A stretch of DNA of 64,000 nt from DAINRZ01 sp964634885 (lineage in GTDB: Bacteria > Bacteroidota > Ignavibacteria > Kapaibacteriales > UBA2268), in assembly GCA_964634885.1 (NCBI GenBank), contig CAZWLN010000011.1, forward strand, positions 1-64,000, written 5' to 3'. Made by a program: the position numbers and the translations under genes. Below are positions 61,301 to 64,000 of the stretch, in pieces. The notes below the pieces were generated by a model. It was not told the origin of the DNA, did no database searches, and worked only from the letters and a program-made list of their open reading frames with translations. Every line of letters starts with the position of its first letter. The first letter of the stretch is position 1.

Positions 61301-62681
61301 GGCCTGGATTTTCCCAAAAACAACGGGTACGCGAAACGCAGGAACAATTATCCAGAAGAGGCCTTTCGTGTTCTCCGTTTACAGCCAGAACAAACTCAGG
61401 GCCACATTCCAGAATAGCAACAAAGACTATTTCATGATTACTTCAAAGAAAAACACGATAGAACTGAATAAGTGGCAGCATGTCGCTGTTACCTACGACG
61501 GGAACAGGAACCTTAAACTCTATATCAACGGAAGGCTACAGGAACTGGACACCCTGATGGGTGACTATCCCGACACTTTACTGGATAACTCCGACGAGCC
61601 GCTTTGCATCGGCAATACCGGAGACATGAGGTACAACTTCAACGGCAGAATCGACGAGCTCAGGCTGTGGGAATCATGCCGTTCGCAGGCGGAGATTGCA
61701 CAGACGATGAACACTACGCTTAACGGCTATGAAAATAAACTTGCAGCATACTGGCAGTTTGAAGAGGCAGCCGGCAGCAGTGCTGCGACTACCGGCCAAA
61801 TCCTCCTTACCGCCGATGTCAGCTCGGCATGGGGCCAGGGCTGGCACCCGGGAATGATCATTTCCGACCTGCAGCATACGACAGCCTGCGTTTCAGATGA
61901 TGCCTCGTTCACCATCGACATTGCTTCCGTCAGTGACTCTGTTAATTATAAATGGTTCAAGGGCGGCAATGCAATCGATACGAGTAATAAACGCTATGCC
62001 TTGTCGGGCGGTACTTTGACGATCGGCTCGGTTACTGCCGACGATGCCGGCCTCTACAGTGTTGCGGCAGGCCTTTACAATTCCGGAGTATTAACCCAGA
62101 ATGTCTCTTCCGCATCGGCCCAGCTTACGGTTGTCCCGAAGACAGTCATTTCTTCGCAGTCTCCCAGGAATGTTCTTGTCGAAGGCGAAGATAAGATAAC
62201 GCTTTTCGTCGAAGCCAGCGGCGCCGATCCTCTGTATTTCCAGTGGTACAAGGACGAATTCCCTCTTACCGGCAAGGACGACCGGGAATTGGAGATAGAA
62301 ACCGGTTCCGGCGCCGACGTTGAAGGTATTTACTACTGTACCGTTGCCAATCCATGCAACAGTTTGACATCGGATACCATCTTCGTCGAGAAAACTTTGG
62401 GGGCAGAAGACGACAGCTATCCTGGTATTTTCACCATAAAACCCAATCCGGTAAGCAATTCTGCGGAGATAGAATATACTATCAGCAGCCCGGCCCAGGT
62501 GCACTTCTTCATCTATGATATGCTTGGCTCAAAGATTGGTACTCTTACCCCCGGTGTCGCGAACCAGGGCGCATACAGCGCTGTGTTCAGGCCGGCGGAC
62601 TATTCCCTGGCTCCCGGTTTGTACATGATTGTCCTCGATGCGGGCAGCCAGAGGTTTACAAAACCGGTAATTGTACGATAG
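58380..62681 (+). CDS. Large T9SS-secreted subtilisin-like serine peptidase with LamG and Ig-like domains
   Basis: The 1433-residue protein starts with GTG, preceded by GAGGAG. It has a signal peptide, an inhibitor-like propeptide to about 180 and an S8 catalytic domain with a full triad: Asp217 (ICDTGVDW), His300 (THGTHVAG) and Ser458 (MGTSMAGP), plus oxyanion Asn391. Next are a C-terminal CARDB-like region, a Rossmann-like segment near 640-760, a PKD-like stretch near 860-920, a LamG domain (about 930-1130, FTVEAWIFPKT) and two Ig-like domains (about 1160-1345). A T9SS sorting domain ends it. It likely degrades protein at the cell surface. Confidence 0.93.
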   Translation: MRFVTGIIAGILTISTLCLCNDDWSSPNLPAESLFPSVDTFTDAHFAKLKQGVRYDNNGNPLYLANRIYVKLKAAPGKTVKNSGRVQSSNGQSFGINSLDSRIAAFNAKIKPAFRLHNSLPAKVRNRVQSAANLPDLSRIYTLSFSGPYDLHKVVEQFASDPNVEYAEPVPVDYPLAVPNDSMYNLCQHLPQIMAEQAWEIHKGEDGSTPIIIGICDTGVDWQHPDLNANIHHNLGEDANQNGTVLVWEDSTQSWVFDPGDINGVDDDGNGYIDDFIGWHFMTDLDAETQDNNPTDYQTHGTHVAGIAAGVTNNGTGIASISWNVEILAAATAPPQSNYIYNGYEALVYLAENGADVINCSWGGGSYSKANAESIEYAYGLGAIIVASAGNDNTTELLYPGAYPKVVCVASVASNDKKASYSTYNKAVDISSPGGDNSDTGILSTLPGNDYARYMGTSMAGPLAAGLVGLVRSYHPDWDNEKVINQVIGTTDYIDTLNTKYANMMGSGRINAYRALAEEHPSRKQQISVDLVQAIVKDSTANNNGALEPGEEINIGFIFRNFAHFIKADNVKITLSSKDKDVEVINGEYTTSLNDDGFTQIPNVFTVKINPEALSQFATLTVSVSSSSVEIVNGSDFNFDIPVSAGGILIWEGVKKGYGYSGTFLRDFLSSRGFKVLYTNHFPVSLTGFDAVFLSFGSYGYHGGTEVSTTGFDAWMADVVTDYLKRGGKLCFEGGEALGWDQLTNTELHGLMGLDSTDDGTDSKTLDTLLGAEGSIMAGLQFYGSTMSYRSIDRLYPGKASAAFTEPSYSTSAIQYTGDYGQKVFATVYPVYELYDHNNPNCRYEIIKRVLNYFGLEFEYTVPYFTYTPGYGNKSLNVNFTDKSYTSVPIKAYEWDFNSDGIIDDRTGSPAWLYTERGTYTPMMSEYNGYHSHNSSGSVDVFDGESALSFGSSAHLAKAEANDTLKLKQEFTVEAWIFPKTTGTRNAGTIIQKRPFVFSVYSQNKLRATFQNSNKDYFMITSKKNTIELNKWQHVAVTYDGNRNLKLYINGRLQELDTLMGDYPDTLLDNSDEPLCIGNTGDMRYNFNGRIDELRLWESCRSQAEIAQTMNTTLNGYENKLAAYWQFEEAAGSSAATTGQILLTADVSSAWGQGWHPGMIISDLQHTTACVSDDASFTIDIASVSDSVNYKWFKGGNAIDTSNKRYALSGGTLTIGSVTADDAGLYSVAAGLYNSGVLTQNVSSASAQLTVVPKTVISSQSPRNVLVEGEDKITLFVEASGADPLYFQWYKDEFPLTGKDDRELEIETGSGADVEGIYYCTVANPCNSLTSDTIFVEKTLGAEDDSYPGIFTIKPNPVSNSAEIEYTISSPAQVHFFIYDMLGSKIGTLTPGVANQGAYSAVFRPADYSLAPGLYMIVLDAGSQRFTKPVIVR

Positions 62682-62765
62682 GCTGCTAAGCGGCTGCAAC
62701 CGGAGAGTTCGTTACGGTTGCCGGCAAATAGTAGTACAGGAAATTATATAAAGCCAAAAGTTCAG

Positions 62766-62805
62766 GCCCGGCGGTATTCAACCAGGATACCTGCCGGGCT
62801 TGTTT
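62766..62805 (+). terminator. Probable terminator after the subtilisin gene
   Basis: GCCCGGCGGTAT (62766-62777) can pair with ATACC-T-GCCGGGC (62087-offset run 62787-62799), with one bulged T and a 9-base loop. TTGTTTTATT follows. Confidence 0.7.
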
Positions 62806-62875
62806 TATTATTTGCTGACAGTAGTGGACGATGAAGCAATTGTAAGATCGCTGTGTATCGCTCAATCAGGCTTTG

Positions 62876-63215
62876 TCCAGGGGGGATTATTCCCCAGGGG
62901 GAAGGGGCAAGAACGCCAGGCTCTTCAAGTCCTCCCCAATGGGGAGGATTTAGGTGGGGTTGTACCTTCGAATGGTGAACAACTGGTTTGCTGCAAGATG
63001 GACTCCACCTCTGAGGTGGAGTCCATCCCGACACTCCCGGAACGGAGAAGATTGTTTCTTTTCGTTATCATTCCTATCCACGCCATAAATGACGTGGCTA
63101 TTTAGTGGGGAAGAAGCCTCTAAGTTTCAGCTTCTTCTTACTTTATAAACTTGATGAACTTTATAAACTTGATGAACTAATAAACCCCATCCCGGCCTTG
63201 CTGTAGGGGTAAGAA
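62876..63215 (-). repeat. Composite intergenic mosaic repeat, copy R4 (inverted)
   Basis: This copy is inverted relative to R1-R3. It lies between the convergent subtilisin (+) and discoidin (-) genes. It holds:
- GGGGGGATTATTCCCC (about 62880-62895) and CCTCCCCAATGGGGAGG (about 62932-62948);
- the hairpin at 62997-63027;
- the inverted palindrome module ATCCACGCCATAAATGACGTGG (about 63076-63097);
- 9-bp units CTTTATAAA/CTTGATGAA (about 63139-63180);
- the CCCCATCCCGGCCTTG module (about 63185-63200).
No gene is visible. Confidence 0.85.
62997..63027. repeat. 15-bp-arm hairpin (module of R4)
   Basis: GATGGACTCCACCTC (62997-63011), one T, and GAGGTGGAGTCCATC (63013-63027) are perfect reverse complements. 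It is the same sequence as at 4371-4403 apart from the central base. Confidence 0.95.
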
Positions 63216-63253
63216 AGAGGTGAGCGTCCTGCCGGTCCTCTTTAGCTGTCCTA

Positions 63254-64000
63254 TTACCTTTCCAGGACAATTTTACTGAAGGTGATTTTGTCGTCGGTCC
63301 GAAACCGGCAGAAATATACGCCCGAAGGAAGGCCTGCCGTATTCCAGTACGACTTTCGAACACCCGGAGTAAACCAACTGTTTTCAAGAGCGCTGACTTC
63401 AATGCCCATAGAATTGAATATTTTCAATTCAATATGGCAGAATTGACTTGTAGCGTGTTCTATGGTAATGATTCCGTTGCCCGGATTCGGATAGCATTTT
63501 ACATGCGCATTATAATAATCATGGTTCTCATCGACTACATTGCTGTCATACACATATCCGAATACTTCCAACTCATGGATCTTATATCCGCTTTGTTTCT
63601 TACTTTTCAGGAACAATACCCTTACAAAACGCCCTTTGCTGTCGAGATAGTAATGATGGCCAACGAAAGCGTGAGAGCTGTCGGTCTCATAAATGGTTTC
63701 CCAATTGGCCGAATCCGTCGAAACCTGGATTTTGTAAGAAACCGGGAAATTATTGTCCCAGTTCATTTTTACATGCTCTATTATATATACAGATTCAAGA
63801 TCTATGCAAACCCACTGTGTATCGCTTTCGCTGCTCATCCAATATGTGGAATAGTCCGAATCGACAAGCGAATCTCCTATGGCAGGCGAACCAGGTACCA
63901 TCGTCGAGGTGGACACCTTTTTCCTGAATGCTATGTTATTAGGGATGGGATTTTCAGGCAAAACAAATCCCGGCACCATGCCAACCTTCTTTATGGAAGC
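63254..64000 (-). CDS. Discoidin (F5/8 type C) domain protein with T9SS sorting domain, 5' end beyond the window
   Basis: The frame is open to the right edge, so the N-terminus is missing. At least 248 residues remain. About the first 150 form an F5/8 type C/discoidin-like domain, with FRKKVSTSTMVPGSPAIGDS, YSTYWMSSESDTQWVCIDLE and RFVRVLFLKSKKQSGYKIHE, which binds sugars or lipids in related proteins. The last 80 form a T9SS sorting domain (KCYPNPGNGIITIEH to GVYFCRFRTDDK). It is probably the tail of a larger secreted enzyme or adhesin, perhaps with a catalytic domain upstream. It converges with the subtilisin gene. Confidence 0.85.
   Translation of the reverse strand, partial: ASIKKVGMVPGFVLPENPIPNNIAFRKKVSTSTMVPGSPAIGDSLVDSDYSTYWMSSESDTQWVCIDLESVYIIEHVKMNWDNNFPVSYKIQVSTDSANWETIYETDSSHAFVGHHYYLDSKGRFVRVLFLKSKKQSGYKIHELEVFGYVYDSNVVDENHDYYNAHVKCYPNPGNGIITIEHATSQFCHIELKIFNSMGIEVSALENSWFTPGVRKSYWNTAGLPSGVYFCRFRTDDKITFSKIVLER

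Overview
The window looks like a chromosomal contig from an uncultured or little-studied member of the Bacteroidota/Chlorobiota (FCB) group, most plausibly near the Ignavibacteria/Kapabacteria. This placement is inferred from gene content. Seven proteins end in a type IX secretion (T9SS) C-terminal sorting domain, including two gingipain-like C25 peptidases, an SBBP-repeat protein and an IgGFc-binding plus choice-of-anchor-D protein. The rpmG gene has a textbook Bacteroidetes promoter (TTTG-N19-TAnnTTTG). The base composition is moderate, with an AT-richer stretch around 22.5-36 kb.

Layout. 1-8.3 kb: a mosaic repeat block, then housekeeping genes rpmG, purN, cysS, a DUF2520 protein and glnS, with an AraC regulator, a VOC protein and an OsmC protein on the other strand. 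8.5-13.3 kb: two secreted T9SS proteins. 13.4-16.3 kb: DUF4919, aquaporin, lipoprotein and nitroreductase genes. 16.4-22.4 kb: smc and the mreBCD cell-shape genes. 22.6-25.2 kb: a small exported protein, an orphan AAA15-type ATPase that may be a defence gene, and an RRM RNA-binding protein. 25.6-30.2 kb: a B12-binding radical SAM enzyme and a hybrid histidine kinase whose first receiver has Glu instead of the phospho-acceptor Asp. 30.3-35.8 kb (minus strand): cupin, GH130, GT4, SPFH and RRM genes plus an HMA-AraC regulator. The GT4/GH130 pair overlaps by 4 bp and suggests an alpha- or beta-mannoside-type glycan module. 36.1-39.0 kb: DUF3820, an unknown gene, a Pif1-like helicase and a DedA protein.

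39.2-45.5 kb: a six-gene chemotaxis operon (HEAT protein, cheR, two cheY, cheZ, cheA) without cheW, cheB or a receptor. Two large histidine kinases follow on the opposite strand (46.1-51.0 kb). 51.2-64 kb is a surface/secretome region: an SBBP-repeat protein, two tandem C25 peptidases sharing an exactly identical 189-bp 3' segment, a short HsdR_N-like nuclease-fold/MazG pair, a 1433-residue subtilisin, and a discoidin-domain protein cut by the window edge.

The most unusual non-coding structure is a composite repeat present four times (about 1-663, 4110-4460, 45600-46025, and 62876-63215 inverted). It is built from a 9-bp iterated minisatellite, GC-rich 'CCTTGG...GGCAGGGGG' modules, a GCCACGCC-TTTA-GGCGTGG palindrome and a 15-16-bp-arm hairpin. 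At least three copies lie between convergent genes. I saw no tRNA, rRNA, CRISPR array, insertion sequence or recognisable riboswitch.
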